In this document: piece after piece, positions 18,111 to 26,417 of the stretch
How the letters are laid out: every line of letters begins with the position of its first letter
Position numbering within the stretch: position 1 is the stretch's first letter
NCBI RefSeq assembly: GCF_024158025.1
Contig: NZ_JAMZEL010000002.1
Location: 736,520 to 800,519 of the forward strand
Source: Runella salmonicolor
GTDB lineage: Bacteria; Bacteroidota; Bacteroidia; Cytophagales; Spirosomataceae
Length of the DNA: 64,000 nt
Direction of reading: 5' to 3'
The notes under the pieces: generated by a model
The model's input: the letters and a program-made list of their open reading frames with translations, nothing else
Database searches by the model: none
Told to the model about the DNA's origin: nothing
Made by a program: the position numbers and the translations under genes

Positions 18111-18256
18111 CCGTCTGACGGTTGGATAAAACAGTAACAAAACCGTCTGACGGTTATATAAAATAGTAACAAAACCGTCTGACGGTTGGATAAAACAGTA
18201 ACAAAACCGTCTGACGGGTATATAAAACAGTAGCAAAACCGTCTGACGGGTAGCAA
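18111..18256. repeat. Tandem repeat, exact 32-bp period, palindromic core
   Basis: Five copies of CCGTCTGACGG start at 18111, 18143, 18175, 18207 and 18239, each exactly 32 bp apart. The stretches between them are near-identical (GTTGGATAAAACAGTAACAA with small changes). The core is a CCGTC/GACGG inverted repeat around one base. There are no unique spacers, so it is not a CRISPR array. It occupies the gap between the PD40 gene and the VOC gene. Confidence 0.85.
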
Positions 18257-18276
18257 AACATACACTTTTTATACCG

Positions 18277-18672
18277 ATGAAAACTTCAAAAGCAGTACTC
18301 AAGAATGTATGGCCTTACCAAAACGATGCCATGAAACTGCCAGTGGAAAATCTGGAAACCGCGATTCCCTATTACGAAACTCTCATGGGATTCAAGGTTG
18401 TGTCACGTCAAAATCAGCCTTTTAAGAGTGCTACGCTGGTAAGAGATACCATCCAAATCGGCCTTGCCGAAAATGGAGGCGACCCCACGCAGGACGGTTG
18501 TTTCTTTGAAGTAGACGACGTCGAAGCTATTTTTGAAGAGCTGAAGGCCAACGGTTATGAAAAAGAAGAGGCTGATTTTCAAGTTCAGAAATACGGGGTC
18601 AGCTACAAAGTTTTTTTTGTTGTTGCACCCGACGGGTTATGTTACTGTTTCGGCCAAAAAATCGACCTATAA
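18277..18672 (+). CDS. VOC family (glyoxalase/bleomycin-resistance) protein
   Basis: A 131-residue single-unit vicinal-oxygen-chelate protein. The features are the YYETLMGFKVV strand-helix, IQIGLAENGG, an internal FFEVDDVEAIFEELKANG helix and a terminal FFVVAPDGLCYCFGQ strand. This is the usual length for one betaalphabetabetabeta pair that dimerises around a metal. The likely metal ligands are not all obvious. The substrate is unknown. It starts 21 bp after the tandem repeat, which could affect its expression. Confidence 0.85.
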   Translation: MKTSKAVLKNVWPYQNDAMKLPVENLETAIPYYETLMGFKVVSRQNQPFKSATLVRDTIQIGLAENGGDPTQDGCFFEVDDVEAIFEELKANGYEKEEADFQVQKYGVSYKVFFVVAPDGLCYCFGQKIDL

Positions 18673-18715
18673 TTAACAAAATGGTCTAAGCCATAAATTT
18701 TTCTAGGGGCTTGAT

Positions 18716-19510
18716 TTACTTCAAACAAAGCGCTTTCAAATCTTCCACATCACCCAAAAAAACGTTGTAATCGACTGGGCCACGAATACCATCAGTATAG
18801 CCGCTTTTGGAATGTTGCCAAAAGTGAATGACGGCATCGTCGTAACGATTGAGGGTCCAGCCCGAATAATCAGCAATCCAGAGTGGATAGCCCACAAAAT
18901 TTTCTTTGATGTATCGGCGATAAAAATCGGCGTTGGTGTAGATGATTGGCCGCACTCCATAATAATTTTCGGCCAAAGTAAGCCAAGTTTTTAGATTCGC
19001 AATGACCTGTTCGCGAGATAACGCATTGGTTCCCAACTCAAAATCCAGCACTGGAGGCAAGTCTCCTTTTTTGAGTTTGACCGAGCGTTTGAAATTCTCA
19101 AACTGCGATTCGGGCGTTCGCCAAGGGATATAAAAATGGTAAGCTCCACGATACAGTCCTACGCCGTCTGCCTGCTTCCAGTTATTTTTAAAGTCTTTGT
19201 CGGTCAACGAAGCACCTTCCGTGGCTTTGATAAAAACAAACTGCAGACGCAATTCTTCAAAACGCATCTGTCGTAGTTCTGGCCAATTGATGCGTCCGTT
19301 GTGTTTAGAAACGTCAATTCCGTGGATGGAATATTTAAACGGCAACCGAATTCCAATTTTTGAAACGTGCCGCCATTCGTTGGTATTCAGACGATTAACG
19401 TACCAAATACCTCCTCCTACAAGCAACACAAGTGCCACAATAGCCACCCAACCGATGGGAGGCAATGCACGTTTTTTAGGAGAAGATGGGGTGGAAACTC
19501 GACGCGCCAT
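18716..19510 (-). CDS. Glycoside hydrolase family 25 (lysozyme-like), membrane-anchored
   Basis: A 264-residue protein. A basic N-terminus (MARRVSTPSSPKKR) precedes one transmembrane helix (about residues 19-42), then a GH25 muramidase domain. The domain shows GIDVSKHNGRINW (first catalytic Asp), FIKATEGASLTDKDF, YRGAYHFY and PPVLDFELG (second acidic pair), and a late IHFWQHSKSGYTDGIRGPVD segment. GH25 enzymes cleave the MurNAc-GlcNAc bond of peptidoglycan. The anchor places the domain in the periplasm. It is 26 bp downstream of the membrane protein at 19537-20055, suggesting co-transcription. Confidence 0.9.
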   Translation of the reverse strand: MARRVSTPSSPKKRALPPIGWVAIVALVLLVGGGIWYVNRLNTNEWRHVSKIGIRLPFKYSIHGIDVSKHNGRINWPELRQMRFEELRLQFVFIKATEGASLTDKDFKNNWKQADGVGLYRGAYHFYIPWRTPESQFENFKRSVKLKKGDLPPVLDFELGTNALSREQVIANLKTWLTLAENYYGVRPIIYTNADFYRRYIKENFVGYPLWIADYSGWTLNRYDDAVIHFWQHSKSGYTDGIRGPVDYNVFLGDVEDLKALCLK

Positions 19511-19536
19511 ACACAGGCAAATTTTAGAAGAAATAA

Positions 19537-20055
19537 TCAGTCTTTAACTGGAATAGCCGCTACCTCTGCATCTGGATTGTTGAGTTTTGACTCGTCCAAG
19601 GTTGACAAAGGAACTTCATTAAAAACCCGATTTCGGGTGGGAAGTTGGGTCAGGAAAACCATCACAAGTGCGCCCGCAACTCCAAAATGCAGCAGCTCTC
19701 CCGTAATAAAATAAGCGACCAATGAAAAAAAAGTTGCCCCTTCAAAAAAGGCATATTTAAAAATCAGGGCACTCTGATATTTGCGAAGCTTATCCGACAA
19801 TAAATCATTAATTCTTAACGCTTTAATCGTTTTTTTTGCCAATAATATTCCCACCAGTGGAAGTATAACCGCCGCACAAGGCACCAAATAACCAAATAAT
19901 TGCCCGAGTGTCACTTCATTGGGCATTGACTTCGATTGGGTACTGCGTAAAAAGAAAAAAACGGTTCCTGTCCCTACCTGCGCCACCAACATAACACCAT
20001 ACACAAGCAATAAAAGTTTAAAGTATTGCTTACTCGTCAGGATTTTTTGATCCAT
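19537..20055 (-). CDS. Hypothetical membrane protein, four helices
   Basis: A 172-residue protein starting at ATG 20055; the longer in-frame start at 20097 adds a non-typical segment. There are four hydrophobic helices, two near residues 10-65 and two near 95-140. The charged C-terminal tail ends in DAEVAAIPVKD. No catalytic or transport motif is recognised. It precedes the GH25 gene on the same strand with a short gap, so it may belong to an envelope-related pair. Confidence 0.68.
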   Translation of the reverse strand: MDQKILTSKQYFKLLLLVYGVMLVAQVGTGTVFFFLRSTQSKSMPNEVTLGQLFGYLVPCAAVILPLVGILLAKKTIKALRINDLLSDKLRKYQSALIFKYAFFEGATFFSLVAYFITGELLHFGVAGALVMVFLTQLPTRNRVFNEVPLSTLDESKLNNPDAEVAAIPVKD

Positions 20056-20125
20056 AAAAAAACAATTTTGGGCCGCAAAATAATGATTTTTACGCAAAAA
20101 CAGGTTTTCAATTTTTTAAATGGGG

Positions 20126-20728
20126 CTAGCCCTCGGGCTTCCAACGCCATAAATAACGGCAGGCCATGGTTCGATACGGGCGCCAGTTTTCAGCAATTGC
20201 ATGAAGTTGCTTATGCAATACACGGCCCGTTTCGGTCAAATTATACGCCCGCACCATCTTCTGCCGAATCACTAAATCATCGACGGGGAATACATCGGGG
20301 CGGTCCATTACAAACATCAACAACATTTCCACTGTCCAACGCCCAACACCCTTAATCGGCGTGAGATAAGCCACGATTTCATCGTCGTTTAGGAGGTTAA
20401 GATGTTGGTAATCAATACCTTTTTCAGTAGCAAAAATTGCGACATTTTGCAGATAGTTGATTTTTTGAAACGAAAGGCCCGCGCTGCGCAGCTCTTCGTT
20501 TGATTTTTGCAGCAGCAATGCGGGATGCGGATACAAATCCTCAAACAACGCCCTGAAACGGGCAAAGATAGAGTCTGCGGCCTTGACCGAAATTTGTTGT
20601 GAAACAATGCTTTCCAGCAACGCTAGGTAAACATCGTTGTTCCAATCCGTTTTTTTGAACGTAGGTGTAGATTCAATAATGGTGGCCAATGTGGCATCTT
20701 TTGATGCGAGGTAAGATTCAGGAAGCAT
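20126..20728 (-). CDS. DNA-3-methyladenine glycosylase, AlkA-type HhH-GPD
   Basis: A 200-residue base-excision glycosylase of the HhH-GPD superfamily. The helix-hairpin-helix (LTPIKGVGRWTVEMLLMF) and the catalytic Asp in FPVDDLVI are intact; ESIVSQQISVKAADSIF is the usual N-terminal helix. It removes alkylated purines from DNA. It lacks the N-terminal beta-domain of E. coli AlkA, as is normal for the short AlkA/Mag1 type. ATG 20728 is chosen over an extension to 20788, which would run into the terminator of the cox operon. Confidence 0.9.
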   Translation of the reverse strand: MLPESYLASKDATLATIIESTPTFKKTDWNNDVYLALLESIVSQQISVKAADSIFARFRALFEDLYPHPALLLQKSNEELRSAGLSFQKINYLQNVAIFATEKGIDYQHLNLLNDDEIVAYLTPIKGVGRWTVEMLLMFVMDRPDVFPVDDLVIRQKMVRAYNLTETGRVLHKQLHAIAENWRPYRTMACRYLWRWKPEG

Positions 20729-20758
20729 TGAAAAGGCTGTTTTTTTTGCGAAAGTTAC

Positions 20759-20786
20759 AAAAAAACGGGCAGCCTTTCGGCCGCCC
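20759..20786 (-). terminator. Intrinsic terminator downstream of the molybdenum-hydroxylase operon
   Basis: On the minus strand the stem GGGCGGCC / GGCTGCCC with a GAAA tetraloop (20786-20767) is followed by a T tract (complement of 20765-20759). It lies 36 bp after the coxM-like stop and isolates the operon from the glycosylase. Confidence 0.7.
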
Positions 20787-20821
20787 ATTGTACAGGTAAT
20801 AAAAAAACAAACAGGGAATGA

Positions 20822-21676
20822 CTATAAACCGCACGCCCCCACCAATGCACGTTTGGCATATACCTTCGCCAAATGTTTACGATAGGCCTGCGAAGCAAAA
20901 TGGTCTTCATTGACGTGCATATCTCCTTCGGCAGCGGCTGATGCCGCCACTTCGATGTTTTCGAGCGTCGCTGGTTTTCCAACCAACGCCGAGGCAACAT
21001 CTTCGTCCAAAAAGGACGCATCAGAAACCCCCGTAAAGGCAACGTTGGCCGCAGAAATGACACCTCCTTCTACCTTTACCGACGCAGCACAACCCACAAT
21101 GGCAAACCGCGAGGCTGGTTGCATAAATTTACGATAGGCTGAAGCGCTTCCCGCCGCAGGCTTCGGCAGATGAATTTCCGTCACAATCTCGCCCGTATCA
21201 AGTGCGGTGCTAAAAAATCCAGTAAAAAACTCAGCGGCGGAAATAATGCGCTCACCGTCAGCGCCCTGCACTTTGATTTGGGCCTCTAAAGCCAGCAAAA
21301 CAGCGGGCCAATCTGCCGAAGGGTCGGCATGAGCAATGCTGCCTCCGAGCGTCCCCATGTTACGAACTTGCGTATCTCCAATCAATTCTCCTGCTTCAAT
21401 CATGGCCGTCAAGGCCTTGAGGTGCGGGTTGGTGATAATGTCGGCGTGGGTACTTGCGGCCCCGATGACGATGGCATTTCCTTTATCTTCAATAAATCGT
21501 AGCTCCGCAATACGGGCAATGTCAATGAGCAAAGCGGGGCTATTGAGGCGCAATTTCATGGCAGGAATCAGGCTGTGGCCGCCTGCCAATAACTTAGCGT
21601 CAGGGTTTTCAGCAAGGAGGCGAATAGCCTCCCCTACTGAACTGGCGCGTGTATAGTCAACAGATGATGGAATCAT
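20822..21676 (-). CDS. coxM: FAD-binding medium subunit of a xanthine-dehydrogenase/CODH-family molybdoenzyme
   Basis: A 284-residue medium subunit of the molybdenum hydroxylase family. It carries the two FAD motifs AGGHSLIPAMKLRL (about residues 32-45) and TLGGSIAHADPSADWP (about 110-125), and a CO_deh_flav_C-type C-terminus. It passes electrons from the small subunit's 2Fe-2S clusters to the acceptor. It is the last gene of a coxG-S-L-M operon, 31 bp after the large subunit, and is followed by a terminator. The natural substrate of the complex is not fixed by this subunit. Confidence 0.92.
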   Translation of the reverse strand: MIPSSVDYTRASSVGEAIRLLAENPDAKLLAGGHSLIPAMKLRLNSPALLIDIARIAELRFIEDKGNAIVIGAASTHADIITNPHLKALTAMIEAGELIGDTQVRNMGTLGGSIAHADPSADWPAVLLALEAQIKVQGADGERIISAAEFFTGFFSTALDTGEIVTEIHLPKPAAGSASAYRKFMQPASRFAIVGCAASVKVEGGVISAANVAFTGVSDASFLDEDVASALVGKPATLENIEVAASAAAEGDMHVNEDHFASQAYRKHLAKVYAKRALVGACGL

Positions 21677-21707
21677 TTTTAAAAGAGTGAATTAGTGAAA
21701 CAAAAAA

Positions 21708-24077
21708 TTAGGCCGGTTGCATTGCTTTCCAAACACGCTCGGGGGTCATGGGCATCCGTACATCTTTGACTTTATGGCCAGCCGACCACAACGCGTCAAT
21801 CACGGCATTCACTACGGCGGGTGTAGACCCGATGCAGCCCGCTTCGCCCGCACCTTTCACTCCCAACGGGTTATGCGGACAAGGCGTCACCTGACGGTCC
21901 AACTCAAACATCGGAAGGTCGTCGGCACGTGGCATGGTATAATCCATGTAGCTACCGTTGGTAATTTGCCCATTTTCGTCAAATTCTACACCTTCAAACA
22001 AAGCCTGACCAATTCCCTGCGCCAATCCACCGTGAATTTGTCCATCCACAATCATAGGATTAATTACGTTACCTACGTCATCGACGGCAATAAAGCGTTT
22101 CACTCTGGTAAAGCCCGTTTCTTTGTCGATTTCAACCACCGCAATGTGGCATCCAAACGGATACGTAAAGTTGGTGGGGTCGTAGAAACTACTAAAATCC
22201 AAGCCCGGTTCTAAATTGGCAGGATACACGTGCGGAACGTATGCCGTCAGGGCAATATCGCCGAAACTCAACGACTTATCGGTTCCTTTTACGGTAAACT
22301 TCCCATCCTTAAACTCAATATCATCGGCCGAACATTCCAATTTATGGGCGGCGATTTTGGCACCTTTCTCAATGATTTTATCCAAGCTTTTTACAATGGC
22401 GCTTCCTCCTACGGCCAATGAGCGCGAGCCGTAGGTTCCCATTCCGAAAGCCACCGTATCGGAGTCTCCGTGGATAATATCAACGTCTTCCATCGGAATA
22501 CCCAGGCGGTCGGCCACTACTTGCGCAAACGTCGTTTCGTGACCTTGTCCGTGAGAATGCGCCCCCGTAAACACGCTGATTTTCCCCGTTGGTTGAACCC
22601 TTACTTGCCCCACTTCGTACAAACCAGCACGAGCGCCCAGTGAACCAACCACCGCCGACGGCGCAATGCCGCAGGCCTCGATGTAGGTAGAGAAGCCTAC
22701 CCCCAGAATTTTATTGGTCTTGGCCGCCTCCGCTTGTTCTTTTCTAAAATTCTCATAACCAAGCATTTCTAGGCCTTTTTCCAACACACTGTGGTAATTG
22801 CCACTGTCGTATTGCAACGCAACATTGGTCTGATAGCCCGGTTGAGTTACCCCGTCAAAGGCGGGAATAAAGTTTTTGAGGCGCAGTTCGGCGGGGTCTA
22901 CTCCCATTTCCAACGCCGCCAAATCGACCAAACGCTCCAGTAAAAAAGTAGCTTCTGGACGCCCCGCTCCCCGATATGCATCTACGGCCGTGGTATGGGT
23001 AAAAACGCAGGTCATGTCCAAGTGAATCTTGGGCGTGGTGTACAAGCCTTGCAGCAGCGTTCCGTGCAAATACGTAGGAACCGCCGTCCCAAAGGTCGAA
23101 AGATAAGCTCCGAGGTTGGCAAACGTCTTAATGCGTAGTCCCACAATATTTCCTTGGGCATCAAACCCCATTTCGGCGTGTGTTACGTGGTCGCGTCCGT
23201 GGGCGTCGGTCTGAAATGCTTCCGAGCGTGTTTCGGTCCATTTTACGGGGCGACCAATTTTTTTGGAGGCCAACGTCACCAAGGCTTCTTCGGTATAATG
23301 GTATATTTTACTGCCAAAACCACCGCCAACGTCAGGCCCCACCACGCGCACCTTGTGCTCAGGCAAGCCCAGCACAAACGCGCACATCAGCAGACGAATC
23401 AAATGGGGGTTTTGGGTGGAGGTATAAAGGGTATATTTGTCGTAAACGTTGTCGTATTGACCTATATAGCTGCGCGGCTCCATGGCGTTGGGCGAAAGGC
23501 GCTGGTTGACAAAGTCCAACGATGTAATGTGGTGGGCGCTCTCCATTGCTTCATCGACTTCCGCTTTTGGATTTCCGATTTCCCAGTCAAAACAAATATT
23601 ATTCGGAACATCGTCATGCACCAACGGTGCCCCAGGCAGTACTGCTTTGGAAGCATCGGTAACGGCTGGCAAAACTTCGTAATCAATGATGATGGCTTCG
23701 GCCGCATCCTGCGCTAATTCGCGGGTTTCGGCCACCACCATTGCTACGGCATCGCCCACGTGGCGCACTTTATCTTTTACCAACAACGGATGCGGCGGCT
23801 CCTTCATGATGTCGCCGTTTTTGAAATTTACCTGCCACCCACAAGGCACACCATAGTGGCCTACTTCCTCGCCCGTCATGATGGTCACTACACCTTGCAT
23901 GGCCTCGGCGGCTGAATAATCAATGCTTCTGATGCGGGCGTGGGCGTAAGGACTTCGCAGAATGTACGCGTAAGTCATACCCGGCAGCACGATGTCGTCG
24001 GTATAACGACCTTTTCCCGTAATAAAACGCTTGTCTTCAACGCGTTTTACGGATTTACCAATGAATTTATTGCTCAT
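21708..24077 (-). CDS. coxL: Molybdopterin-binding large subunit, form II CODH-like
   Basis: A 789-residue catalytic subunit. It has the molybdenum-cofactor motif GGGFGSK (about 251-257), the active-site loop AYRGAGR (about 367-373) and the C-terminal KGAGEAG with the catalytic Glu. The AYRGAGR loop marks form II (BMS) enzymes; bona fide CO dehydrogenases of form I carry AYRCSFR with the S-selanyl cysteine. So this may oxidise CO only poorly, or act on an aldehyde or heterocycle. It sits between the 2Fe-2S and FAD subunits in the operon. The coxD/E/F maturation genes are absent from this window. Confidence 0.93.
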   Translation of the reverse strand: MSNKFIGKSVKRVEDKRFITGKGRYTDDIVLPGMTYAYILRSPYAHARIRSIDYSAAEAMQGVVTIMTGEEVGHYGVPCGWQVNFKNGDIMKEPPHPLLVKDKVRHVGDAVAMVVAETRELAQDAAEAIIIDYEVLPAVTDASKAVLPGAPLVHDDVPNNICFDWEIGNPKAEVDEAMESAHHITSLDFVNQRLSPNAMEPRSYIGQYDNVYDKYTLYTSTQNPHLIRLLMCAFVLGLPEHKVRVVGPDVGGGFGSKIYHYTEEALVTLASKKIGRPVKWTETRSEAFQTDAHGRDHVTHAEMGFDAQGNIVGLRIKTFANLGAYLSTFGTAVPTYLHGTLLQGLYTTPKIHLDMTCVFTHTTAVDAYRGAGRPEATFLLERLVDLAALEMGVDPAELRLKNFIPAFDGVTQPGYQTNVALQYDSGNYHSVLEKGLEMLGYENFRKEQAEAAKTNKILGVGFSTYIEACGIAPSAVVGSLGARAGLYEVGQVRVQPTGKISVFTGAHSHGQGHETTFAQVVADRLGIPMEDVDIIHGDSDTVAFGMGTYGSRSLAVGGSAIVKSLDKIIEKGAKIAAHKLECSADDIEFKDGKFTVKGTDKSLSFGDIALTAYVPHVYPANLEPGLDFSSFYDPTNFTYPFGCHIAVVEIDKETGFTRVKRFIAVDDVGNVINPMIVDGQIHGGLAQGIGQALFEGVEFDENGQITNGSYMDYTMPRADDLPMFELDRQVTPCPHNPLGVKGAGEAGCIGSTPAVVNAVIDALWSAGHKVKDVRMPMTPERVWKAMQPA

Positions 24078-24132
24078 TTTCTTTTTTCTGGAGAGTGATG
24101 GAAATGTTTTAAATCGGATTCAGTTACCTACT

Positions 24133-24606
24133 TTAAACCGCAACCGCCGATTTTTGCGCCGCGTACTGTATGGCCCGTACGATGTTATGATAACCCGTGC
24201 AACGACAGATATTCCCTTCCAGCCCTTCGCGGATTTCTTGCTCTGAGGGGTCGGGGTTGTGGCTGAGTAAGTCGGCCGCGCACATAATCATTCCAGGGGT
24301 GCAGAAGCCGCACTGCAACCCATGCTCTTCCTTGAATCCTTCTTGCAACGGATGAAGTTCGCCCTCGGGCGCGAGCCCTTCAATCGTGGTGATGCTACTG
24401 CCATCGGCTTGGGCCGCCAAAAGCGAGCATGATTTGATGGCTTTGCCATCCAAATGAATGGTGCAAGCGCCGCAGCTACTTGTATCACAGCCTACGTGTG
24501 TCCCCGTCAAGCCGAGGGTATCACGCAGGTAGTGCACCAGCAACAAACGCCCCTCTACTTCGTGGGTGTGCGTTTTTCCGTTTACGGTTAATGTGATTTT
24601 TGGCAT
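24133..24606 (-). CDS. coxS: 2Fe-2S small subunit of the molybdenum hydroxylase
   Basis: A 157-residue two-domain ferredoxin-like subunit. The N-terminal plant-type cluster is bound by the CDTSSCGACT region and a downstream Cys (KSC). The second cluster is bound by CGFCTPGM and ICRCTGYHNI. The length and all eight cysteines are normal for CoxS-type proteins. It relays electrons from the molybdenum site to FAD and is encoded directly upstream of coxL (55-bp gap). Confidence 0.95.
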   Translation of the reverse strand: MPKITLTVNGKTHTHEVEGRLLLVHYLRDTLGLTGTHVGCDTSSCGACTIHLDGKAIKSCSLLAAQADGSSITTIEGLAPEGELHPLQEGFKEEHGLQCGFCTPGMIMCAADLLSHNPDPSEQEIREGLEGNICRCTGYHNIVRAIQYAAQKSAVAV

Positions 24607-24728
24607 AATGTAGGTAAGGTAAAAGTTAGGTGCTTACGCACAGATTCAATTGGTTTTTAGGGTATTATCAAATAAGTATTTAAAATCATGAACGAAACAA
24701 AGTCAAAAACACAGGAGAAAAAAACCGT

Positions 24729-25181
24729 TTATACTTCTGCTTTTGCCGCCAATTCATCCTCGAAATTCTGAAAGAATTGCTTCGTAAGGGTATTGGCTAC
24801 GCCACTCATCACGCGGTTGCCAGTACGGGCCAACAGCCCCGACATGTGTGCTTTGCCCGCAAAAGAAAGCTCGGTCTCATGTTCTGAAACCGCTTTCAGG
24901 TGCATTTTAATGTGGGCTGATACGTTACCAATTTTACTATTTTGATGAACATTCAGGGTAAAGCTTTCGGCGGCCACGGGGTGAAGCACTTCCGCCTTCC
25001 CCTCAAATTTCCCTGAAACAGGGCCAATTTTCACTTCGGCAATGGCTTTGTACACATTTTCACTTTCTAATTCTAACCGCGATATACCAGGCGTCACTTT
25101 TGCTAGCGTATCGGGATTCATGAGCATCTCCCAGATTTTCTGCGTTGAAGCAGGAAGAATATAACTACCGTTTAGTTCCAT
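24729..25181 (-). CDS. coxG: CoxG-like SRPBCC protein (CO dehydrogenase subunit G family)
   Basis: A 150-residue START/SRPBCC-fold protein of the CoxG family, first gene of the operon. The N-terminal MELNGSYILPASTQKIWEMLMNP and the ISRLELES strand are typical. CoxG proteins are proposed to help anchor or recruit the enzyme, and recent work on some actinobacterial members links them to delivery of lipid-like electron acceptors. That role is inferred from the family. A 25-bp palindrome lies 43 bp upstream of its start. Confidence 0.85.
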   Translation of the reverse strand: MELNGSYILPASTQKIWEMLMNPDTLAKVTPGISRLELESENVYKAIAEVKIGPVSGKFEGKAEVLHPVAAESFTLNVHQNSKIGNVSAHIKMHLKAVSEHETELSFAGKAHMSGLLARTGNRVMSGVANTLTKQFFQNFEDELAAKAEV

Positions 25182-25223
25182 TTAATATAAGATTTAAATT
25201 TAGGGTAATGTCGTTTAACCTGC

Positions 25224-25248
25224 TCAATAAATTTATAAAATTTATTGA
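25224..25248. promoter_or_regulatory. Perfect AT-rich palindrome upstream of the coxG-S-L-M operon
   Basis: TCAATAAATTT (25224-25234), ATA, AAATTTATTGA (25238-25248): 11-bp perfect arms with a 3-bp centre. It is in the intergenic region between the operon and the AraC gene, in a suitable place for an operator. Binding is not shown. Confidence 0.4.
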
Positions 25249-25378
25249 TAAAATAATATTCAAATGTAAAAAACACCCCTTGTATGACCTTAAACAATCA
25301 TCTTAAAAAATAGAACTATCCTATCAACTAAAGACTAAAGACAGCGTGAGATGGGTTTAACGAAGCGTTGAGCAAGAA

Positions 25379-26296
25379 TCAGAAGACAATAAACTGGCGG
25401 CGGTAGTTAGCGGGAGTTGTTCCAACCGCTTTTTTGAACACTTTCAGAAAATAGTTAAGGTTGTTGTACCCACACGCAAAACAAATATCGGCAATACTGT
25501 ACTGCGTATTTCGCAGCAGCTTGATTGCCAGCTGTATACGCTGCTGATTGATGTATTCTACGGGCGTGATACCATATTGCTGTTTGAAACAACGGAAAAA
25601 ATTAGGCTCGCTCATGCAGGCCTTGTCGGCCAACTCCCGGACGGTTAGATTTTTGTGAATATTGTCTTGAACATATTTGACGGCAAAAGCCAAACGATTT
25701 GTATTGGCCAATTGCGGCAAGTGGTTGGTCAATACATTACGGGCTTTGGTCTGCATCAAACGCACGATAAGCTCTTGCAGCACCAGATTAGCAAAAAAAT
25801 CCTTTGCTTCGTTGTTTTCTGTAAAGATGTAAATCAAACGATGAATGAGCAGATGAATGGAATTCTCATTGGTGAAGTAAAAATTCTCGTTCGTAAATTG
25901 CCATCCTTGTTGATTGTCCACCAAGGGAGCCTTTTCGTTAAGGGTTTCAACTATTTGTTTTATCTTGGAAGGAGAAATGGCCAGCGCTAAACACTGGGTT
26001 GGATTATCAAAATGGGCTTCGGGAAAATCAATGCGCATGGTTTGGTCGGCGGGCACAATGACGGATTCGCCCGGCAGAAAATCAAACGAGGGTGAATTAT
26101 CGAGGTGCATCACTTTTTTGCCCCGAATCATACTTGCCAATACGGGATTACTGAAAGTCAGCTCCACATTTTTGGCAATTTGGTGCGTTTCATAAATGTT
26201 CAACTCGGCATTTTCGAGGGTATAGGCGGTGCGATTTTCAACAACAAGCTCTAACTTGCGCGACTGAAGATGATGGGATAAATTAAAAGTGTTCAT
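25379..26296 (-). CDS. AraC family transcriptional regulator
   Basis: A 305-residue cytosolic regulator. It has an AraC N-terminal-type ligand region (about 1-190) and a C-terminal AraC/XylS DNA-binding domain (VRELADKACMSEPNFFRCF, then IADICFACGYNNLNYFLKVF and GTTPANYRR). It is encoded upstream of the coxG-S-L-M operon in the same direction, 197 bp away, and divergently from the TonB receptor at 26418. It could control either; the sequence does not say which. The ligand is unknown. Confidence 0.88.
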   Translation of the reverse strand: MNTFNLSHHLQSRKLELVVENRTAYTLENAELNIYETHQIAKNVELTFSNPVLASMIRGKKVMHLDNSPSFDFLPGESVIVPADQTMRIDFPEAHFDNPTQCLALAISPSKIKQIVETLNEKAPLVDNQQGWQFTNENFYFTNENSIHLLIHRLIYIFTENNEAKDFFANLVLQELIVRLMQTKARNVLTNHLPQLANTNRLAFAVKYVQDNIHKNLTVRELADKACMSEPNFFRCFKQQYGITPVEYINQQRIQLAIKLLRNTQYSIADICFACGYNNLNYFLKVFKKAVGTTPANYRRQFIVF

Positions 26297-26417
26297 AAAG
26301 AAAACATCCTATTTAAAACGCTTTTCGACTGCGCCGCCTGATTAATAGTACAAATCCTTACAATTTTATAATTATTTCCACAAATAAACAACACCAACCT
26401 TTTTACAACAAATTCGT

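Noticed and set aside
18111..18256. CRISPR array
   Set aside because: The units are contiguous near-identical 32-bp repeats with no unique spacers and no cas genes.
23154..23717. 187-codon frame antisense to coxL
   Set aside because: Shadow of a strongly supported gene; its protein is low-complexity and has no family features.
21708..24077. True form I CO dehydrogenase
   Set aside because: The active-site loop is AYRGAGR, the form II signature, not AYRCSFR.
26297..26417. Riboswitch upstream of the TonB receptor
   Set aside because: No conserved aptamer boxes (such as the cobalamin type) were found in the 121-bp gap.
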